Positions 25,403 through 33,117 of a stretch of 59,180 bases of DNA are shown here, in pieces. A program made the translations under genes and the position numbers. Numbering within the stretch: the stretch's first letter is position 1; each line of letters opens with the position of its first letter. The DNA comes from a virus. Location: positions 1 to 59,180 of the IMG/VR virus record IMGVR_UViG_3300037159_000004; one strand, 5' to 3'. The notes under the pieces were generated by a model that did not search any database, was not told the origin of the DNA, and saw nothing but the letters and a program-made list of their open reading frames with translations.

Positions 25403-25598
25403 TCAACGCGAGCGCAGTCTCGTACTCCTCGATGCGCTGAATGACCAGCTCCGCCGCGTGCTTCAGGTTGATCTCGCCCGTGACGTTCAGGAAGAACGGG
25501 TTCGGGTGACTGTTCACGCTCGACCCCGGGCCGCCGGACGTCTGCAGCGACTGCTTGATCGCTGAGACTACCGTCATTATCTTTGCATCGACTGACAT
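25368..25598 (-). CDS. Hypothetical protein, 76 aa
   Basis: An AGGAG site lies six bases before the ATG. The product has an N-terminal helix (MTVVSAIKQSLQ), a Pro/Asn loop and a C-terminal helix (AELVIQRIEEYETALALKIAKE). It ends where a helicase remnant frame begins. Function unknown. Confidence 0.6.
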   Translation of the reverse strand: MSVDAKIMTVVSAIKQSLQTSGGPGSSVNSHPNPFFLNVTGEINLKHAAELVIQRIEEYETALALKIAKEVRRIDT

Positions 25599-25607
25599 GA
25601 ATTTCTC

Positions 25608-25811
25608 CTATGAAGTAAACACGCCAGCGACTACTGGCTTCTCGCTGTCGTGGTGATCCCAACCTTGGGCGTTGAAGTCGACGATGTCGGAAACACTCCA
25701 CGCCTCTGCCTGAGTGATGGCGTCGTGCAGGGATTCGGCCTTGATGTCGATGCCGACACTCAACTTTAGGTCCACCATCACATTAAAAGATTTTTGCTTT
25801 GACTTAGCCAT
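25608..25811 (-). CDS. Hypothetical protein, 67 aa
   Basis: A small alpha/beta protein: strands NVMVDLKLSVGIDI, a helix with LHDAITQAEAW, and an acidic turn. This pattern resembles small phage proteins with a ferredoxin-like half fold. Its start overlaps the sigma-like gene by eight bases. No function known. Confidence 0.6.
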   Translation of the reverse strand: MAKSKQKSFNVMVDLKLSVGIDIKAESLHDAITQAEAWSVSDIVDFNAQGWDHHDSEKPVVAGVFTS

Positions 25812-26568
25812 GTCCGTAATCCCTCACTTGTTGTGCAATCTCGATCTTGCGCGACTCGGTGCTCTTCACCGCCTCGCGCACCTCTAGGTCTTCGATGTCC
25901 ATCCGCGTCGAGCGCTTGTCCGCGGGCATGAAGCCCTCGAACCACATGCAGCGCCAGCAGGGAGGGCAGTCTTTGCCGGCGGGAGGTGCGAAGTCTAGCT
26001 GCTCCAGCGCCATATCGATCTCCGACAGCTTATCGTTAGCGTCGTCCGACGACGTTGTGGCGGCTGTCTGCACCAGCCGCTTTGAGCGGGACTCGTCAGG
26101 CACCAGCCGCGACAGCTGCTTTATACGCGCTCTAGCGAAATAGACCGCGTCATGAGAGAACCCTCTCTCCATTATCTCTTCCCGCGTGAACCCTCTCATG
26201 ATCAACAGTGCGATCTTTTTGTCTACGGGGGTCAGCGCGTTGATCAGTGCGTTGGCAGACGATTCGGCGGCGACGATGTCGTACGTTGGGTCTCCCTCAC
26301 CCATGTTCTCTATCGATTCGTCCGACGTCGGCAGCTCGTTGCGTCGCAGATCCTGGTACGCGTTGCGTACTGTGTTCATGAACCATGTCTCCAGCGTTGT
26401 CGTCAGGCTGTAGTTCGCCCGATTCTCCCAGCACCACAAGAGCGCTGCCGATATCACGTCGTCCCGGTCCGCCTTCTGTAGGCCCCGGCCGTGTAGAAAT
26501 TTGTTGGCCTGCTTCCCGGCGGCGCGCGCCAGCTGCATCGTGAAAACCTCTGACGCGTTCTGCGACAT
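25804..26568 (-). CDS. Sigma-70/ECF-like transcription factor
   Basis: Residues about 10-75 resemble sigma region 2: DRDDVISAALLWCWENR then a LETWFMNTVRNAYQDLRR helix, the pattern used for core RNA polymerase and -10 recognition. Residues about 110-150 resemble region 4: LTPVDKKIALLIMRGFTREEIMERG, a helix-turn-helix. The C-terminal 90 residues are unusual and contain CPPCWRCMWFEG, a possible zinc site or anti-sigma-like element. It is a good candidate to direct host RNA polymerase to the repeated promoter element in this genome, but that link is inference. Confidence 0.65.
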   Translation of the reverse strand: MSQNASEVFTMQLARAAGKQANKFLHGRGLQKADRDDVISAALLWCWENRANYSLTTTLETWFMNTVRNAYQDLRRNELPTSDESIENMGEGDPTYDIVAAESSANALINALTPVDKKIALLIMRGFTREEIMERGFSHDAVYFARARIKQLSRLVPDESRSKRLVQTAATTSSDDANDKLSEIDMALEQLDFAPPAGKDCPPCWRCMWFEGFMPADKRSTRMDIEDLEVREAVKSTESRKIEIAQQVRDYGHG

Positions 26569-26900
26569 CAGAGGGACCCCTTCGTGATGGTCGTCATCGC
26601 GATCCGCTTCGCGAGCGTCTCTGTCTCAAGGTCCGTGATCGCCTGCGCCTTCAGGATGATGGACGCGATCTGTGCCTGCAGCGGCTCGGGCAGCTCGCGC
26701 AGCTCGGGCATCTGCATCAGCTCGCGCATCCCGGTCCACAGATTCTTCGCCAGCTTCGCTTGGACTGAGTAGGCGTTGCAGAGCGCGGTCAGATCCCGCG
26801 ATCCGTCCCCTACCCAGTTGAGGCGCAGGTCGTGGCGCCCGGCCTGCAGCTGTATCAGGCGGGAGAGCGCGTCCCCGCTGTTTGCAATTAGATCAGCCAT
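26568..26900 (-). CDS. Hypothetical helical protein, 110 aa
   Basis: The protein is almost entirely alpha-helical (ALSRLIQLQAGRHDL, LTALCNAYSVQAKLAKNLW, ELPEPLQAQIASIILKAQA). Its stop and the sigma-like start overlap by one base, so the two may be expressed in equal amounts and could interact. No family recognised. Confidence 0.6.
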   Translation of the reverse strand: MADLIANSGDALSRLIQLQAGRHDLRLNWVGDGSRDLTALCNAYSVQAKLAKNLWTGMRELMQMPELRELPEPLQAQIASIILKAQAITDLETETLAKRIAMTTITKGSL

Positions 26901-29478
26901 TGGTCAAGTCCCCGTTCGTGCGTTGCAGTTTCCACCTCACGCCGAACCTGTTGTGTCCGTCGTGCATCAGCTTCAGGTTGCTCCCGATCTTATCCTTCGC
27001 GGCGCGCAGCCAGTACCCGACCTTGATCGGGTTGTTCGGCTCCGCGCACCCCATCTGCATCAGCGCGTCACTCATCTCGTTGTTAGGGTCCGAGAGGCTC
27101 CCTACAACGCGCGACATGTCGCCAGCGGTGAATGGTCGATCACCAAAGTTTGCTACCAGCTTCTCGAAGAGTGGCCCAACGTTCTTAGTTTCGTCGTCAG
27201 TCTCGTTGATCTGCGTGATGACCGGGTCCGCCATACCGAGCCAGATCAACGGATCGCGCGTGAGCCTCGACCATCGCTCGAAGCTGGGCAGCGTGACCGG
27301 CATCTTCTCTTTGCCGTCGGTGGCAATGTACGCCTTGATGATCGTGAGCGCATCGACCAGCAGCTGCGCCCGGCGGGCCATGACGTACGATCTCGGCTCC
27401 GCGATCCTGAAGACGCGGTCGCGTAGGTTCTCGGTGTTGGCGTCGAGCCGCACCACAATACTACGACGCGCCAGGTCCGAGACCGGCGTCATGTTGTTGC
27501 CTGACGCGACCAGCACCGTCTTGTTCGGTATCGCGCTGGTCACGCTCTCCCCTAGCTTGCGATCCTTCCAGACAGCGCTCGTGATGAACGCGGAGAGTGT
27601 TGGGGACCGTACCTTCACACCGTCGGGCACGTTGTCGAACCATATCGAGCGGTCGCCTGCCATGAGGCACGCGTAGATCGACTTGCGTAGCTCGTCTTCG
27701 TCGGCCACCCAGGGCCGCATCGCGGGCTCGGTGCCGTGCACGATCCGCGCGGCCATCTCTTGTAGCGTCGACTTGCCGGTCCCCTGCATCGGTGCGTCGT
27801 AGAAGTACATCGGGCACCGGTCCATCGCGAGCCGTGCGGCCTCGGCCAGGATGTGAGACACGAACGCGCTCTCCGATGCTTCCTCTTTCCAAGGGAACTC
27901 GTTGAACGGTTCGCGCAGCCGTTCGAGTGCGGCGAGCGCATCGTCACGGGTTGGGCTCTCGGGTATTGGTGGAAACTCGATGCTCGGCACGTACAGCGTG
28001 CGGCTCATAGGGTCGTAGCCCGGCGTGTCGCAGATGCTACCATCTAGCCGTAGGAACGGCGAGCGGGCGATGGCGTCGAGCGGCCTCAGCCTGGTCCAGC
28101 CGCCGCGGTCCATGAACGCGCTGATGTGCTCTACGCTCGGTGCGGTTGGCACCCAATCTTTTGCTCTGCCGTCATACCTGACGAAGTCACACAGCTCACC
28201 GAACCTGGTCCGCACCCAGCCCTGCGTCGCGGGGATCAGCATCACAGCGTCAGCGTTGCGTTGTATCGCGCCGTCGTCGTGCGCCTCGCTCGTGCGTACC
28301 AGGTGCGAGCCCTGCGTATATACGTGCGGGGTGAGTATCTGCTCCAGCTGCTTCACGATGTTCGAGAACTCGGCGCCACTCAGGTGGATCAGCGGACGTG
28401 CGCCGCTGTCATGTACCGCGGGCGGTACGACGTCGACCAGGTCGCTGTGCGGCTCGGACTCGGGGACGGGCGTGAACGCGTTGACGTCCGCGACCCGCAG
28501 CATGCCGCGCTGCCGGGCCATGTTGAAGATGTGCCGGTAGTCGGTACGGGGTACCTGATTGATGTGGGCGTCCCACCACAGGGCTGCGGCGTTGGGCTCA
28601 TAGCCGACAGCCTTGCGGCTGAAGTCCCGCCATAGCTGCTCTGCGGGCCGGTCGCTGTTATGAAGCGACAGCAGTCCGTAGCCTATCTCGCTCCAGGTAT
28701 CATTGTCGGACGCCTTGTCGAGCATGAAACGCAGGCAGGCGAGTAGGTGTTGCCAGTTGTCTTCGCTGATCGTCATCAACACTTCCGTCGTCACGTCCGC
28801 CGACGCCTTCGCCAGTGCAGTCTGGATTACGGGCGTCGTGCCAGTCTTCGCATAGTTGGTAGTCAGTGTCGACCAAATCTGATCCAGCTGAGCCAGCGTG
28901 ATGGTCGGTATCGTCGAAGGCAGCTCGGGCGTCCATCGGTAGCGCACACCAGAGGAGTGCGTACCACACGCAACGAACTGCTGGCCGTCGGCTAAAAGTT
29001 CTATCGCTGGGCCGCGCGGATTGTCGTCGAGTTTGATCTTGCGTTTCTTGCATGGTTCCTCCATCCGAAACATCATCAGAACTTTGCTGCTGTTCTCGCG
29101 CTTACGTATTGCCAGCGTGTCGAAGGCGCCAGCAATAATATACGCCACGCTGGCCGCTATACGCGGATCCTCGATGTCGATGTCGAACGCGTAGATGCCG
29201 CTAACGGGCCCGGTCCGTACGCACAGGTTCAGGCGCCGGTCGCTCGACCAGTACGCTATCTCGCTCGGCGCTATCTCACGCTTCTGCCATCCCGTCAGCC
29301 CGTGCGCCTCACCGCGCCCGTTGAACATGGAGGGGATCTTGCCTATCTTACCCTGGAGCGCGGACCCCGCCTGCACAGCGACGTCCAGCGATGCCGGCAC
29401 GCACGGCAGCAGATTCGCACCGAGCCCCAATACGAAGTCGAAGTGACTCCATTCATCCAATGTTGCGCCGAGTGACAT
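26893..29478 (-). CDS. Primase-helicase (prim-pol domain plus D5/VirE-like SF3 helicase)
   Basis: The N-terminal 200 residues resemble the bifunctional primase/polymerase domain: a GLTGWQK segment and a YAFDIDIEDP acidic motif (residues about 97-105), then GPAIELLADGQQFV. A middle domain (about 280-350) resembles PriCT. The C-terminal part has Walker A APMQGTGKST (about 560), an IWFDNVPDG Walker B-like strand, and VLVASGNNM with an arginine-finger region DLARRSIVVRLD, as in D5/DUF5906 superfamily 3 helicases. ATG 29478 overlaps the upstream stop (TAATG). It probably primes and unwinds DNA for the family A polymerase. Confidence 0.88.
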   Translation of the reverse strand: MSLGATLDEWSHFDFVLGLGANLLPCVPASLDVAVQAGSALQGKIGKIPSMFNGRGEAHGLTGWQKREIAPSEIAYWSSDRRLNLCVRTGPVSGIYAFDIDIEDPRIAASVAYIIAGAFDTLAIRKRENSSKVLMMFRMEEPCKKRKIKLDDNPRGPAIELLADGQQFVACGTHSSGVRYRWTPELPSTIPTITLAQLDQIWSTLTTNYAKTGTTPVIQTALAKASADVTTEVLMTISEDNWQHLLACLRFMLDKASDNDTWSEIGYGLLSLHNSDRPAEQLWRDFSRKAVGYEPNAAALWWDAHINQVPRTDYRHIFNMARQRGMLRVADVNAFTPVPESEPHSDLVDVVPPAVHDSGARPLIHLSGAEFSNIVKQLEQILTPHVYTQGSHLVRTSEAHDDGAIQRNADAVMLIPATQGWVRTRFGELCDFVRYDGRAKDWVPTAPSVEHISAFMDRGGWTRLRPLDAIARSPFLRLDGSICDTPGYDPMSRTLYVPSIEFPPIPESPTRDDALAALERLREPFNEFPWKEEASESAFVSHILAEAARLAMDRCPMYFYDAPMQGTGKSTLQEMAARIVHGTEPAMRPWVADEDELRKSIYACLMAGDRSIWFDNVPDGVKVRSPTLSAFITSAVWKDRKLGESVTSAIPNKTVLVASGNNMTPVSDLARRSIVVRLDANTENLRDRVFRIAEPRSYVMARRAQLLVDALTIIKAYIATDGKEKMPVTLPSFERWSRLTRDPLIWLGMADPVITQINETDDETKNVGPLFEKLVANFGDRPFTAGDMSRVVGSLSDPNNEMSDALMQMGCAEPNNPIKVGYWLRAAKDKIGSNLKLMHDGHNRFGVRWKLQRTNGDLTNG

Positions 29479-30194
29479 TAGTTTGCCTGGTGCGGTGTCG
29501 TGAACTTGCCAACGATCCAGCCCGGGGTCGACCATGGGGCGCTGTCATCTTCGGCTAGGTGGGTGACGTCAACCTTGTCGCCGGGCTTGAACTGGTGAAC
29601 CAGCCCCGTGCATAGGTCCCCCATGAATATAGGACGATGAAAGAAGATCGGCTCACTCAAATCGGCGGGCGAGAAGAGATGGTGCGCGAACCGTGCGTTG
29701 CATACGTGCGTGTGATAGCTGCCGACCACGTTGCCGGGCTGATCATCGATATGGACGTGCTGGGCGGCGAAGCTGGTGTTTGGTGGCAGCGCTACGTAGC
29801 CGTTCGTGGTTTTGATGATCTCACCACCCCACTCGTACCAGTTGGCGGTCGGCTTCAGCGCGATTGCTTTAAGACCCTCGATGGCCGCCTCCTCGATGGT
29901 CGGGTAGCCAGGCTGCGTAGAGTGCGCCACATCGTCCGAGGATGGTGCTGGGGTAGGGTCCACCCCCTGGCACTGTACCAGCTCACCGTGCGGCGCGACG
30001 AAGACTGCGGTCGGACAGCCTGCATCGTTTCGCTTGAGGTTGTCTTGTGCCCAGTTCAGGTCCCCACCGTGCGCCCGTGCCTTGGTCTGCGCTAACTGGA
30101 CCTTGCCGATCATATAGAGCGCGGTCTCTCTGATGGATAGCCCGGCGAGGAGTAGCGCGGCGAGGAGCAGCGCGGGGAGAAAGAGTTTCTTCAA
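29478..30194 (-). CDS. Membrane-anchored JAMM/DUF4329-like protein (copy 1)
   Basis: TTG at 30194 follows AGGAG by six bases. A signal-anchor helix (FLPALLLAALLLAGL) comes first. The C-terminal domain has SYHTHVCNARFAHHLFSPADL, matching the HxH-x10-SxxD zinc motif of JAMM metallopeptidases, with candidate upstream Glu residues (WYEWGGEI). DUF4329 proteins share this YHTH core. The anchor implies the domain lies in the periplasm. It is the first gene after promoter copy 2 and is followed by the primase-helicase. A related gene is at 33909. Enzyme activity is untested. Confidence 0.7.
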   Translation of the reverse strand: MKKLFLPALLLAALLLAGLSIRETALYMIGKVQLAQTKARAHGGDLNWAQDNLKRNDAGCPTAVFVAPHGELVQCQGVDPTPAPSSDDVAHSTQPGYPTIEEAAIEGLKAIALKPTANWYEWGGEIIKTTNGYVALPPNTSFAAQHVHIDDQPGNVVGSYHTHVCNARFAHHLFSPADLSEPIFFHRPIFMGDLCTGLVHQFKPGDKVDVTHLAEDDSAPWSTPGWIVGKFTTPHQAN

Positions 30195-30226
30195 GGTGAT
30201 CTCCTGTGTTTGAAAACACTGTCGTT

Positions 30227-30265
30227 ACAGTTCCAGCAATAACCCGGATCCTGGATATTGTCAAG
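30227..30265 (-). promoter_or_regulatory. Phage promoter element, copy 2
   Basis: Leftward: perfect TTGACA, 17 bases, TATTGC then TGGAACTGTA. It lies about 33 bases before the gene at 30194. The six bases before TATTGC (CCGGGT) are the same as in copy 1, and a GTGTTTT heptamer in the leader is at the same distance as in copy 1. Confidence 0.8.
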
Positions 30266-30273
30266 ATCCGCAG

Positions 30274-30326
30274 GCCGGCAACCTTCAATGGAGACCGTTC
30301 GGGGTATCTCCTCCAGTTGCCGGCCC
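30274..30326. promoter_or_regulatory. Inverted repeat just upstream of promoter copy 2
   Basis: GGCCGGCAAC at 30274-30283 pairs exactly with GTTGCCGGCC at 30317-30326, with an inner GGAGA/TCTCC pair. There is no T-run, so this is not a simple terminator; an operator or RNA structure at the end of the upstream transcript is possible. Confidence 0.6.
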
Positions 30327-30367
30327 ACTTCCGGGTGCGGCTTGTACTTCGCCCACCCAGCTTGACT

Positions 30368-30595
30368 CTACCCTCCCTCGGCATCACCAGCAGTGCTTGC
30401 CGCAATCAGTGCGGCTTGAGCTTCATCGCCTGCCGGATACGTTTGATCTTGCCATTGCGCACCGTCTGCGGGTCTGCGGCAAACGGCGCTTAAGCGCTCC
30501 TCAAGGTATTCGATTCTATCGCAGCGATCATCCTCGGTAGTTTGATATGGAGGCTCAGGACGACTGCCATCGTACGTACCGTATGAATCCTTCAT
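30368..30595 (-). CDS. Hypothetical protein, 75 aa
   Basis: ATG at 30595 has a GGAG site. The N-terminus is Tyr/Asp-rich (KDSYGTYDG), followed by a helix (RCDRIEYLEERLSAVC) and an Ala-rich tail. It ends at TAG; the same frame continues open for about 55 codons through the promoter, but this is not considered coding. Last gene before promoter copy 2. Confidence 0.6.
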   Translation of the reverse strand: MKDSYGTYDGSRPEPPYQTTEDDRCDRIEYLEERLSAVCRRPADGAQWQDQTYPAGDEAQAALIAASTAGDAEGG

Positions 30596-30631
30596 GGTTG
30601 TTCTCCTGTGGATGGTAATGCACAAGGGTTT

Positions 30632-30868
30632 TTAGCCCGCCGCGGGCTTCGTTGCGGCATCAGAGGTGGAACATCCGGGCGTCATGCAGACCTTTGCGTA
30701 TTGGTGCAACGTCATGCGACCGCAGTCGGGGCACCACCCAGCATCCTCGCCAGCCTGTAACTCAGGCGAGCAATTGTGCGTCTTGATGTTCTCGGCGTAC
30801 CGCTCGGCTTGCGTCTCGTAGCCATACGGGTTGAACGCCCGCGACCAGCAACGCTCACAACTTGCCAT
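30632..30868 (-). CDS. Cys-rich zinc-binding-like protein, 78 aa
   Basis: ATG at 30868 is preceded by GGAG. The product has CERC, a HNC, WCPDCGRM and VCMTPGC clusters, suggesting one or two zinc sites. Its C-terminus SDAATKPAAG is encoded by DNA identical over 29 bases to the 3' part of the gene at 31402. Function unknown. Confidence 0.65.
   Translation of the reverse strand: MASCERCWSRAFNPYGYETQAERYAENIKTHNCSPELQAGEDAGWCPDCGRMTLHQYAKVCMTPGCSTSDAATKPAAG
30636..30664. repeat. 29-bp direct repeat, copy A
   Basis: Identical to 31436-31464, exactly 800 bases away. In both places it encodes the same C-terminal peptide on the minus strand in two otherwise unrelated genes. It contains a small GCCCG/CGGGC hairpin. 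Confidence 0.9.
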
Positions 30869-30885
30869 GTTCCACTCCGGTGTCA

Positions 30886-31344
30886 TTAGGTGAGCAGAGA
30901 CAACTGATTGCGTCGGGCCGCTGCTTTCGCGCGACGCTGCTCGGCGGTGCGCTCCTTGTGGCAGCGCGTACACAGAAGCCGCAGATTGGCCGGATCATCG
31001 GTGCCGCCGTCCTCGACCGCCACAATGTGGTCAACGTCCCAGCCGCGCGTAAGGACGGTCTGGGGGATGCGCGACGGATAGCGAGGATCGGCCTTGATCT
31101 CGTGGTCGCGGTGGTAGCGCTGATGGCCGCACATCTGACAAACCTTGTCCCGCTTGATGATCTTGTCGCGAATGTGGTTCCAGTCGCCGCGCTCGCGCCA
31201 CTCATCGACGCACTTCTTGCTGCACCAACTTTTGCGACCCTTGGGCACCGGTTGATCGCACCAGCGGCATAGCGCACGGCCCTCCGCGTCCTTTCGGTAT
31301 CCGGGGAGCGATATGTTGCCGCGTTGTCCATAGGGTCGATCCAT
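30886..31344 (-). CDS. HNH endonuclease
   Basis: A zinc-binding front end (CRWCDQPVP and WCSKKCVDEW) is followed by CQMCGHQRYHRDHEI and the HNH core WDVDHIVAVEDGG, DDPANLRLLCTRCHKERT, with a basic tail. ATG 31344 is used; a TTG 45 bases upstream is an alternative with no ribosome site. HNH enzymes of this type are common in phages as homing or packaging nucleases; it is not near the terminase, so homing or recombination is more likely. Confidence 0.85.
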   Translation of the reverse strand: MDRPYGQRGNISLPGYRKDAEGRALCRWCDQPVPKGRKSWCSKKCVDEWRERGDWNHIRDKIIKRDKVCQMCGHQRYHRDHEIKADPRYPSRIPQTVLTRGWDVDHIVAVEDGGTDDPANLRLLCTRCHKERTAEQRRAKAAARRNQLSLLT

Positions 31345-31401
31345 GTTCTCAATCGGTTTTCGGTTCGTATCGCATCTTAATTTCCGCAAGGCGTGCTGGC
31401 G

Positions 31402-31707
31402 TCACTTCGCTTCTCCATCGTCATGTGAGCCCGTACCCGCCGCGGGCTTCGTTGCGGCATCAGACTGAAAGTCAAAATGGGTCGCGCTGCGCTTCTCCTC
31501 CCAAGGGTCGGCCTCGGCAAGTTCGGCATCGACACGCTCTTTCATCATTCCCATGAAGTCCTTGATGGTATCGTCCCCGGTCGAGAATCCGCTCGTGGCT
31601 TCGTAGCCGTCGCTCTGGCGGAAAATGCTGTAGTAGACCAGCACGTCCCCGCCCATTGACCGCTCGCGATGCACGTCAATGTCGTAGCCACGGTAGGACG
31701 CTTTCAT
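31402..31707 (-). CDS. Hypothetical protein, 101 aa
   Basis: It begins MKASYRGYDIDVHRERS, a pattern seen in small phage proteins with a short beta-sheet then a helix (DTIKDFMGMMKERVDAEL). The C-terminal 20 residues, starting SDAATKPAAG, come from a 29-base segment repeated in the gene at 30632. Its ATG overlaps the upstream stop (ATGA). Function unknown. Confidence 0.65.
   Translation of the reverse strand: MKASYRGYDIDVHRERSMGGDVLVYYSIFRQSDGYEATSGFSTGDDTIKDFMGMMKERVDAELAEADPWEEKRSATHFDFQSDAATKPAAGTGSHDDGEAK
31436..31464. repeat. 29-bp direct repeat, copy B
   Basis: Identical to copy A at 30636-30664 and in the same orientation and reading frame. This copy is followed by ten more codons before the stop. 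Confidence 0.9.
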
Positions 31708-31898
31708 TTACCCATTTCTCCGCTGGACGTAGAACACTCGACCAGATCCCGGTTGACGTGCGAGCACGACAAGACCGCGGCGGCGTGCCGCATGACGAAC
31801 TTGATCTCGTGCTCCTGGCACATCTTCGAGACCTCCTCGCGCTCGCGCACGTGGATGTACTCACACCCGCACGCGAGCCTGACCTTGTTGGTGCTCAT
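31704..31898 (-). CDS. Small Cys/His protein, 64 aa
   Basis: LACGCEYIHVREREEVSKMCQEH resembles small phage zinc-binding proteins in which a CxC pair and a CxxH pair close a finger. A late LSCSHVNRDLVEC segment adds more ligands. Coupled by ATGA on both sides. Confidence 0.65.
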   Translation of the reverse strand: MSTNKVRLACGCEYIHVREREEVSKMCQEHEIKFVMRHAAAVLSCSHVNRDLVECSTSSGEMGK

Positions 31899-32233
31899 CG
31901 CTTGAAGCTCTCGGGCCAGCGAGCCATCGCGTACTCCAGCGAGTACGGGCTGAACTTATCCCATGGCCGCGACGGTGCTTCAGGTGCGCCATATTCGACT
32001 TCATCCAGTACGTCGACCGACTCATACGGAATAGGGCGTGGGCGGGTCACGATTTTGTCGACCCGCAGGAACGACATCAGCTCGGCCCGGCCGTTCAGCT
32101 GCGGGATACCGTGCTCCGGCGCCGCCTTCGCCTGCGCGATGGCTTCGTCAATGCTGCCGCTGAACACTACGCCCATGTAGGCGACGTTCGCGCTGGTCCC
32201 TCTCACATCTCCACCGTTCTCTGCGTACTTCAT
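31895..32233 (-). CDS. Hypothetical protein, 112 aa
   Basis: TAGGAG lies five bases before the ATG. The product has a GDVRGTSANVAYMGVVF strand pair, a helix (IDEAIAQAKAAPE), and an acidic C-terminal half with DEVEYGAPEAP. No family recognised. The 15-base leader GAAACTAGGAGCTGA is identical to that of the gene at 22242. Confidence 0.6.
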   Translation of the reverse strand: MKYAENGGDVRGTSANVAYMGVVFSGSIDEAIAQAKAAPEHGIPQLNGRAELMSFLRVDKIVTRPRPIPYESVDVLDEVEYGAPEAPSRPWDKFSPYSLEYAMARWPESFKR

Positions 32234-32235
32234 GA

Positions 32236-32415
32236 TCAGCTCCTAGTTTCTGGATCCGAGTCTGGATCCTTGTGTGGGTATTGTACACCGAACCGCTGCA
32301 GTTGCAAGTCAGTGAAGATCACGTTCCGGATCCGCTGCTGGGCCGCGTACTGCGCCCACTCGGGCAGCTCACTCAGCGCGTCGACGTAGTCGTCCCAGCT
32401 CCTGATCTGGCTCAC
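32236..32415 (-). CDS. Hypothetical protein, 59 aa
   Basis: GTG overlaps the upstream stop (GTGA) and the stop lies two bases before the next ATG. The sequence SWDDYVDALSELPEWAQYAAQQRIRNVIF is a typical helical phage mini-protein start, followed by a polar tail. The frame fills an otherwise empty gap. Confidence 0.6.
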   Translation of the reverse strand: MSQIRSWDDYVDALSELPEWAQYAAQQRIRNVIFTDLQLQRFGVQYPHKDPDSDPETRS

Positions 32416-33116
32416 GGGTCGAGCCCCTTGCCGCTGTCGCCCTGCTCCGGGAGATCGCAGTGGTAGCGCACGCGCGTGAGGTGATTACGGGCGTTGATGA
32501 GGCGATTAGCCTGCATCGCGATGAACTCTTCGTTCACCTTGGCGGTGGCCCGCAGATTCTGCAGCTCGCTCTCGTGCTTGGCGAGCGCGGCCTGGCCCAC
32601 GTAGTTGTCGAGCGGACCCTTCATCTCGTCCAGCTCAGTCAGAGCGCGTGCGGCTGTGAGGCGCATCTTGATCTCGGCGGCCTCCGCGTTCACACACCGC
32701 TCCATCAGCTTCTTGGTGCGGATGTTCGTAGCCCACTCACTGAACGTCATCTTCGGTAGATTCTGAAAGTTGCCTGGGCCGCCGGACATGCGGTACCGCG
32801 GCGGGCAGCTCACCCATACCTTGCTGTGCTCGCGCCGGCCGTACTCCACCTCGATGGAGTCCCACGACATCGCTGGTGGGATAGCAGACTGAGGGAAGAT
32901 CGACTCGCTCACCAGGTCGCCGCGGACCATCTTGCGCGGCGGTTGCTTGAGCGGCTCGACATAGAGCCCCTTCGCGGCCTGATTGTCGTACGCTTGCTGC
33001 ATGCTCGCACCGAACTCGGTCGTGCGGCAGGTGTTGCAGCGCTGGTCGGTGTTGTTGCCGCTGAACCATTGGAATGGCTGCTTGCATCTCGAACAAGGAA
33101 CTGTGTAGAGACCCAT
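32412..33116 (-). CDS. Zinc-ribbon protein with long C-terminal helices, 234 aa
   Basis: The N-terminus VPCSRCKQPFQWF and QRCNTCR form a zinc ribbon. The middle has WVSCPPRYRMSGGPG and a Trp motif; the C-terminal 100 residues are helical and charged (NAEAAEIKMRLTAARALTELDE), probably a coiled coil. It could be a DNA-binding regulator or scaffold. Function unknown. Confidence 0.65.
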   Translation of the reverse strand: MGLYTVPCSRCKQPFQWFSGNNTDQRCNTCRTTEFGASMQQAYDNQAAKGLYVEPLKQPPRKMVRGDLVSESIFPQSAIPPAMSWDSIEVEYGRREHSKVWVSCPPRYRMSGGPGNFQNLPKMTFSEWATNIRTKKLMERCVNAEAAEIKMRLTAARALTELDEMKGPLDNYVGQAALAKHESELQNLRATAKVNEEFIAMQANRLINARNHLTRVRYHCDLPEQGDSGKGLDP

Positions 33117-33117
33117 G

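Noticed and set aside
21322-30265. Repeated element as a coding motif (YCWNC peptide)
   Set aside because: Copies 1, 2 and 4 can be read as YCWNC, but copy 3 gives a stop, and the conserved 17-base spacing to a -35 is better explained by promoters.
30200-30370. Stop-codon readthrough of TAG at 30368 giving 55 more codons
   Set aside because: A 55-codon open frame is common by chance at this GC content, and the stretch contains the promoter and an inverted repeat.
32269-32310. Promoter TTGCAA-N16-TACAAT upstream of the gene at 31895
   Set aside because: It lies inside a coupled small gene (32236-32415), and nothing else supports it.
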